Assembly: GCA_024707365.1 (NCBI GenBank)
Contig: JANPZV010000005.1
Span: 1,178,001 to 1,242,000, forward strand
DNA from: Terricaulis sp.
Lineage (GTDB): Bacteria; Pseudomonadota; Alphaproteobacteria; Caulobacterales; Aquidulcibacteraceae
Direction: 5' to 3'
Length of the DNA stretch: 64,000 nt
The notes beneath the pieces were generated by a model, which had not been told where the DNA came from, made no database searches, and saw nothing but the letters and a program-made list of their open reading frames with translations. Positions within the stretch are counted from its first letter, which is position 1; each line of letters opens with the position of its first letter. Shown piece after piece: positions 9,888-19,467 of the stretch. A program made the translations under genes and the position numbers.

Positions 9888-10418
9888 ATGCCGGGGCGAT
9901 GCGGGTGTGCATGCGTATCCATTGGCTGCATCGCGGATGTGATCGCGCGCTGCGCGCACGTTCTGCTGGGCGATGCTCTAGGCTTGTGGGAGCAGGGCGT
10001 GCTGCGCTGGTTTTTGCCTGGCGACGTGCCGAAGATCGGTCAGAGCGCGCGCGCGGCGATGCTGCGCTATGAATCGCGGGGCGAGAGTATTGGGTTTTGT
10101 GTGCCCCTCGCCGCGCAGGAGATTGGCGCGAAACTGCTCCAGGCGCGGGCGGCGGCCGATCCTGCTGCGGCGGCGCGCAAATGGGGGCCGCTTTTGGGAA
10201 AGTTCACCTATTTGCGGCAAGGTGCGGATGAAACGCTGGTGGAAACGCCGCTATGGAGCGCACCGTTCATCCGCGCGCGGCGGCGCGCGCATGCAGATCC
10301 GCAGATCGATGGGTTTCTTCTGCGCGATCGGGCGTGGGCGGTGGGCGCGTTTGAACGAAGCCTGCGTGCCGGCTATGATGCTGAAGATGAACCGCGCACA
10401 GATGCGCGGGGCGTTTAA
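9888..10418 (+). CDS. Hypothetical protein upstream of metF
   Basis: An open frame of about 176 residues ending 12 bases before metF, in the same direction and probably in the same transcript. I do not recognise the family. The part from residue 22 on looks like a real protein: a hydrophobic stretch, then GVLRWFLPGDVPKIGQ, RYESRGESIGFCVP and WGPLLGKFTYLRQGADE. The ATG at 9888 sits directly after GGAGGA, too close for ideal initiation, and the first 20 residues are Cys-rich and could be out of frame, so the start is uncertain. Because it precedes metF it might assist folate C1 metabolism, but nothing in its sequence proves this. Confidence 0.5.
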   Translation: MPGRCGCACVSIGCIADVIARCAHVLLGDALGLWEQGVLRWFLPGDVPKIGQSARAAMLRYESRGESIGFCVPLAAQEIGAKLLQARAAADPAAAARKWGPLLGKFTYLRQGADETLVETPLWSAPFIRARRRAHADPQIDGFLLRDRAWAVGAFERSLRAGYDAEDEPRTDARGV

Positions 10419-10430
10419 GGGGCGGCGCAC

Positions 10431-11304
10431 TTGAAAACACGCCTGCAGCAAGCGATTGAGCGGGGTGAGTTTGTCGCCACGGCGGAGGTGACGCCGCCGC
10501 TTTCAACACGCGCATCGGACCTGCTGGACAAAGCCGGGCCGTTGAAAGGGCTGGCGCATGCCGTGAATGTCACCGACGGCGCATCGGCGCGCGCGCATAT
10601 GGACGCCTTGGCGGCGGCGATCATTCTTCAGCGCGCGGGGATCGAGCCGATCCTGCAACTCACTTGCCGCGACCGAAACCGGATCGCCTTGCAAAAGCGC
10701 CTTGGTGGGCGCAGCAGCGCTTGATATCGCCAACGTCCTTTTTCTGACGGGGGATGATCCAAGGCAGGGCGATCAGCCGGACGCCAAGCCGGTGTTTGAT
10801 CTGGATTCCGCAGCGCTCGCGCGGATGGCGCGATCCATTCGGGATGAAGGGGCGCTGCCCAATGGGCGCAAAGTGAGCGGCGCGGCGCCGTTCTTTATTG
10901 GCATGGCGGATATGCCGTTCGATCCGCCCGATGATTGGCGACCATCGGCGCTGAGCCGAAAGATCGATGCCGGCGCGCAATTCATTCAGACGCAATTTTG
11001 CATGGATGCGGGCGTGGTGCGCCGCTATTTCGCGCGGCTGGCCGAACATGACGTGCGCGCGCCAATGCTGATTGGCATTGTGCCAATCGCTTCAGCGAAA
11101 TCTGCGCGATGGATGAAGAACAATCTTTACGGCGCGGTTATCCCGGATTGGATTATCGATAGATTGGAGCGTGCGCCTGATCCGAAGGCCGAGGGGCGCG
11201 CCATTTGCATCGATTTGGCTAAGGAGTTGCGCGAGATTCCCGGCGTTGGCGGCGTGCATGTGATGGCGCCGCTCAATGAGGGGATCTTTGCCTGCGGTGC
11301 TTGA
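10431..11304 (+). CDS. metF: 5,10-methylenetetrahydrofolate reductase (frameshifted)
   Basis: Flavin TIM-barrel enzyme reducing methylene-THF to methyl-THF, or running in reverse when methyl groups are released by THF-dependent O-demethylation. The family signature is clear: FVATAEVTPP at the start, LTCRDRNRIALQ, then NVLFLTGDDP, FIQTQFCMD and a C-terminal GVGGVHVMAP. The frame changes near 10694 inside a run of four A; removing one A joins the reductase perfectly across CRDRNRIALQ-SALVGAAAL. The start is TTG with AAGGGG upstream. In Sphingobium SYK-6 metF stands with ligM and ligH for vanillate/syringate demethylation; here it faces the purU operon, giving the same kind of setting. Confidence 0.9.
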
Positions 11305-11316
11305 GGCGATACGCGG

Positions 11317-12462
11317 CTAAAGCCGCTCATCCTTGCGGGTGATGACAAAACTCTCATCGTTGAACCAGAGGCCGCCATGGCGCTGGAGCACGTCTTTGGT
11401 CGCGTGGATGTAGTCAGCGTCGGCCATGATCTCGGCGAGCCTTTCATCCTCAATCTGGGCGACATAAGTTGCAGCGTTCCAAGCCGCGAGCAGGGTTGAT
11501 GTCCCTATTGATGCAGCGGTGGTCTCGATCTCGCCCGGCAAGGTGTGCATGTCATAGCGAAAGAACGATTTTGAATCCGCGCCGGGCGAGAGGTTGAAAC
11601 GCCGCGCATCTTCACCGAGCACGCTCTTGGTCGCGCGGAGGAGGTCATGGCGCGATGTGATGAAGGGGCGTTCGCCCGGCCAGATGCGTTGGATGATTTC
11701 AAGGCCCGGATCATTGCCGCAGGAGTGAATGCCAATCAGCCGTCCGCCAGGGCCGAGCGCTTTGGCAAGCGGTGCAATGACGCGTTTTGCCTTGAAGCTT
11801 GTGGATGCGCGCGCGCGATAGGGCTGTGAGGCGATGACGAGATCATAATCAGCGCGCGTGGCGCCGCGACGGGGTAGGACCGGATCGAGCAAAAAGCGGC
11901 AATCTTGCCTATAAATGATAAGAACGACCGGCTTTTCGTAAACGGATGCGCCCGTTTTCGGATTGGTCGACGCGCGCCAGTTCTCGCCGAGAAATGGCTG
12001 AAGTTCGGTGATCTGCTGCTCAAATTCCGCAGTCGTGGATCCTGTGAGCGCGACCTCCTTCCACACAAGTTGCGATGCTTTCACAGGATCGACGGGCATG
12101 AGCCATGGCGCCTCCGCGTAGGGCAGGTTCGTCATCACCAGCGCGGTGGCGGGATGTTCAAACAGGCGATCTGGCGCTTTTTCGAGTGTGAGCCTTACGT
12201 CTTCAAGGCTGATCTCCTTGCCGACGATCAGGAATGGATACTTCTCGAAGCGCAGATGCATCTGGCGCATAACACGCGCGAGCACCGTGCCATCGCCGAC
12301 GCCCGCATCAAACACGCGTATCGCGGGCGGCGTCGGGCGTATCGCGTCAAGCTCAAGCGCGATGCGATCGGCCGCCACCCACTTTTCAGAGCAGGTGTTG
12401 ACGAACATGAGGTATTTCTGGCGGTTGTCGTAGAAGCGAAAGTCTCTGCTGCGCGCCATCAT
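11317..12462 (-). CDS. Class I methyltransferase-like protein 2 in C1 operon
   Basis: A 381-residue protein closely related to the protein encoded at 13505-14923. The SAM-binding motif I reads VFDAGVGDGTVL, followed by an acidic turn VGKEISLEDV and a motif-IV-like MTNLPYAEAPW; a later segment YDLVIASQPYRA and GPGGRLIGIHSCG complete a Rossmann methyltransferase. Its substrate is unknown. The conserved block RFYDNRQKYLMFVNTCSEKW near the N terminus is shared with the paralogue. It is the last gene of the minus operon, 174 bases after purU; this gap holds a 24-base palindrome. Start ATG 12462 lacks a clear ribosome site. It lacks the extra N-terminal DNA-binding-like domain of its paralogue. Confidence 0.75.
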   Translation of the reverse strand: MMARSRDFRFYDNRQKYLMFVNTCSEKWVAADRIALELDAIRPTPPAIRVFDAGVGDGTVLARVMRQMHLRFEKYPFLIVGKEISLEDVRLTLEKAPDRLFEHPATALVMTNLPYAEAPWLMPVDPVKASQLVWKEVALTGSTTAEFEQQITELQPFLGENWRASTNPKTGASVYEKPVVLIIYRQDCRFLLDPVLPRRGATRADYDLVIASQPYRARASTSFKAKRVIAPLAKALGPGGRLIGIHSCGNDPGLEIIQRIWPGERPFITSRHDLLRATKSVLGEDARRFNLSPGADSKSFFRYDMHTLPGEIETTAASIGTSTLLAAWNAATYVAQIEDERLAEIMADADYIHATKDVLQRHGGLWFNDESFVITRKDERL

Positions 12463-12599
12463 GTTGTGGTTGCGCGCGCGCGCTTGAGGAATGCTGCGCT
12501 GATAAAGAGAGCTCGCTCATATCGCGTCTCGCCAATTTTGTTGCGGTTTTCCGCGTCAGCGTCCCGCCTTGGGGCCGCCGCTGTAAACCACAAACCTCA

Positions 12600-12623
12600 C
12601 CACATGGCGCATGCGTCATGTGG
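12600..12623. repeat. 24-base inverted repeat between purU and methyltransferase 2
   Basis: CCACATG and CATGTGG frame a palindromic centre GCGCATGCGT. It lies just after the purU stop in transcript direction and is not followed by a T run, so it could be a partial terminator, an RNA-processing site or an operator. Confidence 0.4.
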
Positions 12624-12636
12624 GCGTAGCCCCACT

Positions 12637-13508
12637 TCAGAACACAATTGTGCGATTGCCGTTGAGGAGCACGCGGCGCTGGGCGTGCCAGGTCACGGCG
12701 CGGGCGAGAACATTCGATTCAATGTCGCGTCCGACGGCGACAAAATCGGATACCGATTGATCGTGATGCACGCGCTCAACCGCTTGCTCGATGATGGGGC
12801 CCTCATCGAGATCTGAGGTCACGTAGTGCGCCGTGGCGCCGATCAGCTTCACGCCGCGCTCATGGGCGCGATGATACGGGCGCGCGCCGACAAAACTCGG
12901 CAAGAAGGAGTGGTGGATATTGATGATGCGCCCCGGATGATTTGCGCAAATCTCCGGCGTGAGAACCTGCATGTAGCGGGCCAATACGATAAGCTCGGCG
13001 CCGATGTCATCGAGCGTTTCGGCCAAAAGCTGCATTTGCGCCGGTTTTGTTTCGGGGCGTGACGGGAATGTGGCGAAAAAGGGATGTTGTGAAACCTCTC
13101 CACCATGTCCTTGAAATCGAGATGATTGGAAATGACGGCTTTGATCTCGATTGGCAGCGCATCGATGCTGGCGCGATAGAGCAGATCGCTCAAACAATGG
13201 CCGATTTTTGAGACGAGGATGACAGTGCTTGTTTTTTCCGCCTGATCGTAGAAATTGAAACTCATCGCGTATTTCGCTGCGATTGCCTCAAAATCCTGAC
13301 GAAGCTTTGTGAGCGTTGCGCCCTGCGTGGACTCAAAGCCGGTGCGCATAAAAAAGCGGCCATTGTCGGGATCGCCATATTGGGCGCTATCGATGATGTT
13401 GCAGCCGTTCTCAACGTAAAAGCGGGCCACGTCAGCCACGATGCCGATGCGATCGGGGCATGAAAGCGTGAGAAAATAACGCGGATTGGAGGGGTGAGAG
13501 ATCGTCAT
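12637..13508 (-). CDS. purU: Formyltetrahydrofolate deformylase (frameshifted)
   Basis: Hydrolyses 10-formyl-THF to THF and formate, which recycles THF when it accepts methyl groups. An N-terminal ACT domain (YFLTLSCPDRIGIVADVARF) is followed by a formyltransferase domain with the catalytic block NIHHSFLPSFVGARPY and ATAHYVTSDLDEGPII. The frame breaks near 13078 in a run of five T on the coding strand; one added T gives IPFFATFPSRPETK and restores a protein of about 289 residues, normal for PurU. Its ATG overlaps the stop of the upstream methyltransferase gene as ATGA. In SYK-6 the same enzyme type belongs to the C1 branch of lignin demethylation. Confidence 0.92.
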
Positions 13509-14923
13509 GTGCGGGAAGGGTTTCTTTTGCGGGCAATAACGTAGCTTTCGTCGAAGAACCAAAGCCCGCCGTTTTTTTGAAGAATTTCCTTGGTCGTCAA
13601 CAGATAACCGTGCCCGCTCATGACTTCCGCGAGGCGTTGATCGTCGATTTGGGCGACATAGGTTGCGGCATTCCAGGCGGCGAGCAGAGTCGAGGTGCCG
13701 ATGGGATCGGACGCATGACCGATTTCGCCGGGAAGCGTGTGCATATCATACCGAAAGATTGCTTTTGCATCTGCGCTGCGCAGGAAGGAATAATCATGTG
13801 CGCGGCGGCCGAGCGCGGACCTCGTCGCGCGAAGCAGGCTGTCGCGATCGGTGTGGAAGGGGCGCTCGCCGGGCCATACGCGTTGGATGATTTCCATGCC
13901 CGGATCGCCGCCGCAGGAATGGATGCCCAGCAAACGCCCGCCTGGCCCAAGAGCCTCCGCGAGCGGCGCAAGGACGCGCTTGGCTTTGAACTCGTTTGAT
14001 GCGCTGGCGCGATACGGCTGCGAGGCGATGACGAGGTCAAAGTTAGCATGCACGGCGCCACGGCGCGGCAGAACTGGATCAAGCAGAAAGCGGCAATCCT
14101 CACGATAGAGAACGAGAACGACTGGCCGCTCGTAAATCGGGCCGCCGCTTTCCGGCAGCGTGCGGGTGCGCCAATTCTCGGCGAGAAAAGGCCCAAGCGC
14201 CGCGATCTGAGACTCGAAATCGGCCGTGGTTTCGCCCTGCAGCGCCACCTCTTTCCATATGAGTTGCGAGGCGGTGACGGGATCGCGCGGGGTAAGCCAT
14301 GGCGCTTCCGCATAGGGCAGATTGGTCATCACCAGCACGGTGGCAGGGTGCTCGAAGAGGCGATCTGGCGCTTTCTCAAGTGCGAGGCGCACGTCCTCGA
14401 TGCTGATCTCTTTCCCAACGACATAAAACGGGTAATGCTCAAAGCGGCGATGCATCGAGCGCATCGCGTGCGCGAGCAGCGTGCCGTCGCCGACGCCAGC
14501 ATCAAACAGCCGGATTGCGGGCGGCGTTGGGCGGATAAGGTCCAACTCCTGGGCGATACGTTGCGCAATCACCCACTTCTCGGAGCAGGTGTTGACGAAC
14601 ATCAAGTATTTTTGGCGATTGTCGTAGAAGCGAAAGCTCTGTTTTCCGTGGGCGGATCGTTGGGGCCAGTGGCTTGTGTGCGGCAAAGCGCCGTTGAGCC
14701 CCGACAAGCCGACGCTTTGTGCGGCGTAAAAATTTGTGTTTGCGGTGTCGTCCATGAACGAGCGCACGCGCTCGACCGTGGTGGTGGTGACACGCCCGCC
14801 GTGCTTCAGGCGACCGACAAATTTGCCGTCATTGACGGCGCGCCGCCCGAATGTGCTCTCGGCGATGCCAAAGCGCCGGCAGAAATCGGAGATTTCAAGC
14901 AGCAATTCTTCGGCGGCGAGCAT
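13505..14923 (-). CDS. Class I methyltransferase-like protein 1 with N-terminal DNA-binding-like domain
   Basis: A 472-residue protein. Residues 1-57 hold FCRRFGIAESTFGRRAVNDG and VTTTTVERVRSFM, which look like a short HTH-type domain; from about residue 94 on it matches the methyltransferase-like protein at 11317-12462 nearly throughout. Motif I is LFDAGVGDGTLL and a motif-IV-like MTNLPYAEAPW is also present. I selected ATG 14923 because it precedes the HTH-like domain and leaves a 50-base gap after the core-MetE gene; longer starts would add low-complexity sequence. It is followed by purU with an ATGA overlap, so its expression is tied to folate C1 turnover. Function not known; an RNA, DNA, protein or small-molecule substrate is possible. 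Confidence 0.75.
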   Translation of the reverse strand: MLAAEELLLEISDFCRRFGIAESTFGRRAVNDGKFVGRLKHGGRVTTTTVERVRSFMDDTANTNFYAAQSVGLSGLNGALPHTSHWPQRSAHGKQSFRFYDNRQKYLMFVNTCSEKWVIAQRIAQELDLIRPTPPAIRLFDAGVGDGTLLAHAMRSMHRRFEHYPFYVVGKEISIEDVRLALEKAPDRLFEHPATVLVMTNLPYAEAPWLTPRDPVTASQLIWKEVALQGETTADFESQIAALGPFLAENWRTRTLPESGGPIYERPVVLVLYREDCRFLLDPVLPRRGAVHANFDLVIASQPYRASASNEFKAKRVLAPLAEALGPGGRLLGIHSCGGDPGMEIIQRVWPGERPFHTDRDSLLRATRSALGRRAHDYSFLRSADAKAIFRYDMHTLPGEIGHASDPIGTSTLLAAWNAATYVAQIDDQRLAEVMSGHGYLLTTKEILQKNGGLWFFDESYVIARKRNPSRT

Positions 14924-14972
14924 CGGACAATCGCTAAAGCTTGGAGGTGAGGCGGGCGGCGGAGCGCATGTT

Positions 14973-16182
14973 TCAAGTCCAGAGTTGGCGCGAGGCCAAG
15001 GCGGCGCCCTCAACCAGCGCGCTGAGCTTCGCCCACTGCACTTCAGGATGAACGCGGATCGTGTTCCAACCTTGGGAAAATCCGCAATCTGTGCCTGCGA
15101 TCACGTTCTCGCGGCCGATAACGCTGGCATAGTTGCGGATGCGCCAAGCAACCAGCTCGGGATGCTCAACCACATTGGTTTGATGGCTGACGACGCCGGG
15201 AATGAGGATCTTTCCCTCCGGGAGCTTTATATCCTGCCAGACCATCCATTCGTGCTCATGACGCGGGTTTGCGGCTTCGATGGCGAAGGCCTGAGCGTTG
15301 ATCTTGAGGATGATGTCGATGATGTCGCGCAAAGGCACGTCCGTCGTGTGCGGGGTGTTCATGCTGCCCCAACAGAGGTGATAACGCACGCGCTCTTCCG
15401 GTATGCCGCGCAGCGCGTAATTGTAAGCTTCAACCTGCATTTCCGAGGCGCGGCGCAGGTCGTTCGAGGTGGGATTGGGGTTGCCGCGGAGCACCTGGTT
15501 GCGCGCAGGCAGGCCAAGATCGAGTTGCACAATGAAGCCAGCTTCGACGATGGCGAGATATTCTTCGCGCATCGCGTCGGCGAGGGCGTAGAGGTAGGCC
15601 TCTTCGCTGTCATAGACGTGCTCTGGATCGGCGTCTTCGCGCGATGGCGTGGCCGAGGGCATGAACGCTTCTTGGAAATCGTACTGGCTGACGGCGGCTT
15701 TGAACGTCTCGATATCGCGCGTCAGAAAAAGCGTGCCCGTCATAGCGGATGGGGCCAGTGACGCGGCTGCGCGGACCGGGCGCAGCGAGCGCCGCCTCGA
15801 CGAGATCACGCGGCAATTCGGCATGCATCCACATGGTGCGATACATGCTGTTATATTGCTTCATAAAGCCTGGAAACTCGGTTTCGAGTTTGGCGTATTG
15901 CATGCCGGCGTTGCGAGCGTCTTCCTGCTCAAGCCCTGCAAGGCGCTCGATCACGTAGCTATGGAAGCTGGGCTTGGAGAATTCACCGTCGCTTGGAATG
16001 TCGATGCCGATTTCCGCCTGCTGGCGCACGACCGCATCAACGCCAGCGCGCACGCGGCGTTGAAACTCTTCTTCGTCGAACGGGCGCCCCGCCACTTTCG
16101 AGAGAATCGCCTCCATGACATCGAGCGGGCGGATGAGACTCCCGACATGCGTCGTCAGGATACGATCGGTGCTGCGTTTCAC
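14973..16182 (-). CDS. Core-MetE-like methyltransferase 2 (frameshifted)
   Basis: About 403 residues, single MetE barrel without the N-terminal folate half. The start reads MKRSTDRILTTHVGSLIRP and the Zn ligands can be placed in RYHLCWGS, FAIEAANPRHEHE and GTDCGFSQG. The start codon is GTG with GGAGGA five bases upstream. The frame breaks near 15750, where removal of one G from a GGG run joins GPIRYDG to GTLFLTRD. It follows the SMP-30 lactonase gene by 11 bases in the purU operon. It resembles core-MetE 3 (20.5 kb) more than core-MetE 1. Known family members move a methyl to a thiol; the operon with metF and purU across the way suggests the methyl comes from a catabolic substrate. Confidence 0.82.
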
Positions 16183-16193
16183 GAGTCCTCCGC

Positions 16194-17132
16194 TTATTCT
16201 TTATTTCTCACTCGGACGACGCCTCTGGGAACGGGCACGCCGGGTATCTTGAGTTTGATGCGATTGATGGAATTGCGGCCCGTGAAATAGAGCGTGCGCC
16301 AATCGTCATCGCCCCAGGCCATGTTCACCATCCAAGGGCCTTGAATGGAGCCGATATGTTCGCCAGCGGGGTTCATCACCCAAATTCCGCCGGGCCCTGT
16401 GCAATAGACATTGCCTTCGACGTCGACTTTCATGCCGTCGGGGCCGCCGGGCAAATCTTGACCGCGCATGTCGCAAAATACGCGCGCGCTGCCGAGATCG
16501 ACAAAGCCATTGGCTTCGACATCATACGCCATGATCAATTTGCGATGGCGGTTGCTGTCATTGACGTAGAGGATTTTCTCGTCGGGCGAGAAGCAGAGGC
16601 CATTCGGATTGATGAGGTCGCTGATGATGCGGTTGATCTTGCTTAAATCCGCCGAAACCCGATAGACGCCGGCGCAATCTTGCTCGGGCGTGTGCTCTGG
16701 CGGCGTGAATGGTATTTTTGGCGGTGGATCGGTGAAATAGATGCAGCCGTCGGATTTCACCACGACATCATTCGGCCGGTTGAGTTTGAGCCCACGATAG
16801 GCGTCGGCGATCATCGTGATTGAGCCATCCGCTTCCTCGCGATCGACGCAGCGGCTGAAATGGTGGCAGACAACGAGCCGCCCCTGCGGATCGCGGGTCT
16901 GGCCATTGCCGTTGGCGGTGCCCTGTTTGTCGAGCGTGACGCCGCGCTCAGGGGTCCAGCGCATCCGACGATCGCCATGGATGTCGCTGAAGAGAAGGTA
17001 GCCGCCTTCGCGGATCCAAACCGGCCCTTCGGCGGGGCCGGTTGGCCCGCCGAAGCCCACGCCCAATTCCTCCCAATCGGCGCCCTCGTCGGCGATCGCC
17101 CGCATGGCGTCGGAGATGAATTTTATCGGCAT
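16194..17132 (-). CDS. SMP-30/gluconolactonase-family lactonase
   Basis: A 312-residue six-bladed beta-propeller hydrolase. Metal-binding positions of the family are visible: the glutamate of AEGPVWIREGG, the asparagine of NRPNDVVVKSDG with the following CIYFTDPPPK, and the aspartate of GPDGMKVDVEGNVY. These enzymes open sugar or other lactones with a divalent metal. No signal peptide is present from the chosen ATG at 17132 (MPIKFISDAM), so it should be cytoplasmic; the open frame upstream lacks support. It is the first gene of the minus C1 operon and is divergent from the permease at 17279, sharing a 146-base promoter region with an AT-rich pocket around 17170-17205. Confidence 0.85.
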   Translation of the reverse strand: MPIKFISDAMRAIADEGADWEELGVGFGGPTGPAEGPVWIREGGYLLFSDIHGDRRMRWTPERGVTLDKQGTANGNGQTRDPQGRLVVCHHFSRCVDREEADGSITMIADAYRGLKLNRPNDVVVKSDGCIYFTDPPPKIPFTPPEHTPEQDCAGVYRVSADLSKINRIISDLINPNGLCFSPDEKILYVNDSNRHRKLIMAYDVEANGFVDLGSARVFCDMRGQDLPGGPDGMKVDVEGNVYCTGPGGIWVMNPAGEHIGSIQGPWMVNMAWGDDDWRTLYFTGRNSINRIKLKIPGVPVPRGVVRVRNKE

Positions 17133-17278
17133 CGGCGCTGTCTCGCGGCGGTGGGGGGGCGGCCCGGCGTTAGATAATAGCATCTTGCATGTGCCATTGT
17201 TGAATGTCAGTGTCAAACGACGCACCGCGCATTGCCCCCGGAAGAGAGGCGCTCGCGGCTTGCGGGGAGGAGAGCGGC

Positions 17279-18606
17279 GTGAGTCAGGGATCGCCTGCCG
17301 ACATCATCAAGGCCTCGTCCATGGGCTTTGCCCAGTACGTGTTGATCGGCCTTTGCGTGCTGACCTACGCCGCTGACGGCATTGATGTGGCCTCCATTAC
17401 CTACGCCGCGCCTGCGATGATCGCTGAGTGGGGCGTGCGCCCGGAGGCCTTTGGGCTCGTCTACAGCGTCACGCCGATTGGGATTGTGATCTCTTCGTTC
17501 TTCTTCGCGCCGCTCGGTGATCGCTTCGGGCGGCGCGCCGTCACGCTGACGGGCATTGGCGTGATGACGGTTGTGTTGTTTTTAATGGCGTTCGCCAACT
17601 CGCTGGAGATGGTGGCGGTGCTGCGCTTGCTGATGGGATTGTGCATCGGCGCGCTTGTTGTCAGCCTCAACGTGCTGGTGGCGGAATTCGCCAACGAAAC
17701 GCGCCGCAATTTTTTTATCGGCATCTTGCACACGGGCTATTCAATTGGCGGGATGGCTTGCGCGGGCCTCGCGGCGTTCTTGATCGAGCCTTATGGCTGG
17801 CGCGCGTTGTTTTTGGCGGCCGCCGCGATCAATCTGGTCGTGTTCATTTTAGACGTTCTGTTCCTGGCGGAATCGCCAGCCTATCTCGTCGCGCGGCGGC
17901 CAAAGAATGCGTTGGCGCGGCTCAACGCGATATTCTTGCGCATGGGCAAGCCGCAATTTGACGCTTTGCCGCCCGCGCCAGAATCGGCTGGAGAAAAGCG
18001 CGCATTGTTCACGTTGCCGGCGCCGGAATTTCGCGCGCTGACCTTGGTTTTGTGTGTGATCGGCTTTGTTTTCACGGTGGCGGGATCGTTTCTGGCGAGT
18101 TGGCGCCCGCAAATATTGTCTGACGCGGGGCTGAGCTATTTTGGAACGGCATGGCCGGCGTGGCCGCCAGCGCAGCAGGTATTCTAGGCCATCTGGTTTC
18201 CGGCGCGCTGGCGCGCAAAGGCGGAGAGGCGCGCCTCGCGGCGTTCTTGATCGCCGGCATGGCGCTTTCGATGATCGCGTTCGGCTTTGCGCCGCGGCAG
18301 GAAGCGGCGCTGATCGTGGCGGCCTCCTTCACGACATTCTTCACCGTCGCATCTTACACCGCGCTGATCGTTGTCGCGCTTTCCTTCTACACCGCTGAGA
18401 ACCGCAACGCCGGTCTCGGCCTCATGGTGGGGTTTGAGCGGCTGGGCGGCATTCTCGGGCCGACGCTTGGCGGCTTCGTAATCGGCGCCGGGCTTGAGCG
18501 CAGCGCCACGCTTGGCGTTTTCGCCGCAATTCTGATTGTGCCGATGATTGGCATCTTTGTCGCGCGCAGGCAGCGCCAAGCGATTGGCGAGGAGGCGCCT
18601 GCATGA
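17279..18606 (+). CDS. MFS permease 2, aromatic acid:H+ symporter type (frameshifted)
   Basis: Twelve-helix permease. TM1 carries YAADGIDVASITYAAP, the AAHS acidic motif, and the loop motif is PLGDRFGRR; a second ARRPKNALARLN loop is shared with the permease at 32.9-34.3 kb. I chose the GTG at 17279, which follows GGGGAGGAG and aligns with the start of that relative; an ATG at 17204 is an alternative. The frame breaks near 18150, consistent with one missing base, after which the last four helices follow. The stop overlaps the next ATG as ATGA. It leads an operon with an amidohydrolase, a beta-propeller and core-MetE 3, so it probably imports their substrate. Confidence 0.85.
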
Positions 18607-19466
18607 GCCAAATTGAAATCATCGACGCGCAAATTCATGAGCCGCCCTTGCCGCAGCCGCCTGAGGGGCTTGATCCGGCGGTGCGCAGCCTCATTGGCGT
18701 GGAATTGGCGCGCGAGGCGATGGATAGCGCAGGCGTGGACGCCGCGCTTCTCGTGGCCAGCCCCACTTATATCGACGCCTGCGTCGCGCGCTATCCGAGC
18801 CGCTTTGCCGGCGTGCATACGCTTGATCCCAGCGCGGAGGATTTGCCTTCGCGGATTGCCGGCTTGCGCGACAAGCCCGGCCATCTCGCGGCGCGTGCGC
18901 TCATCGCCGATTGGCGCGACGCCGCGCTGCGGCGTGATTTCAAAGAGGGCGCATTCGACGCGATCTTCGAGGCGTGCGCGCGGCATGACACGCCGCTTTT
19001 TGTCTCCACGCACGGCTGGGCCGAAGCGATGGCGGACATCGCCGCGCGCTATCCCGATCTCACGCTGATCATTGACCATTTTGGCGTCAGCCAGTCGCCA
19101 GTTTCACCGCCGCGCGCCGAGCCGTGGGATCGACTCCCTGGATTGCTTGCCTTGGCGCGCTTTCCCAATGTGCACGTCAAATTGTGCGGCGCGCCGCTGC
19201 TGTCGCGGCGAAATTATCCGTTCGAGGATGTGTGGCCCTATCTGATGCAGGTGATCGAGGCGTTTGAGCCGCGCCGGCTGATGTGGGCCAGTGATTACAC
19301 CCGTTTGCGTATGGCGCCGGGGCGGCGCTTGGGCGTGCTCTACAGTGAAAGCAGAGATTTCCTGTTCCACACAGAGAAGCTCTCGCGCGCCGATAAAGAG
19401 GCTATATTTGGCGGAACGGCGCGGCGTGTTTTGCGCTGGCCGGCACGCATGCAGGCGGGTGCGTGA
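18603..19466 (+). CDS. Amidohydrolase-2 family protein with QxH in place of HxH
   Basis: A 287-residue TIM-barrel hydrolase. The first metal strand reads IIDAQIHEPP, so the first histidine of the usual HxH pair is glutamine; a later LIIDHFGV histidine and MWASDYTRL aspartate are kept. The Q variant is known in some amidohydrolase-2 members and may still bind one metal. It is translationally coupled to the permease (ATGA) and followed within 2 bases by the beta-propeller gene. The product could hydrolyse a lactone or cleave an acyl group of the imported substrate. Distinct from the LigI-like copies at 31.0 and 52.0 kb by length and motif. Confidence 0.75.
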   Translation: MSQIEIIDAQIHEPPLPQPPEGLDPAVRSLIGVELAREAMDSAGVDAALLVASPTYIDACVARYPSRFAGVHTLDPSAEDLPSRIAGLRDKPGHLAARALIADWRDAALRRDFKEGAFDAIFEACARHDTPLFVSTHGWAEAMADIAARYPDLTLIIDHFGVSQSPVSPPRAEPWDRLPGLLALARFPNVHVKLCGAPLLSRRNYPFEDVWPYLMQVIEAFEPRRLMWASDYTRLRMAPGRRLGVLYSESRDFLFHTEKLSRADKEAIFGGTARRVLRWPARMQAGA

Positions 19467-19467
19467 G

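Noticed and set aside
12471-12484. Alternating CG run as a special Z-DNA or replication element
   Set aside because: Short CGCG runs occur throughout this GC-rich sequence and nothing else marks this one.
13505-14923. DNA adenine N6-methyltransferase of a restriction or phase-variation system
   Set aside because: The NLPY motif resembles NPPY, but there is no target-recognition domain, no restriction gene and the gene is coupled to purU.
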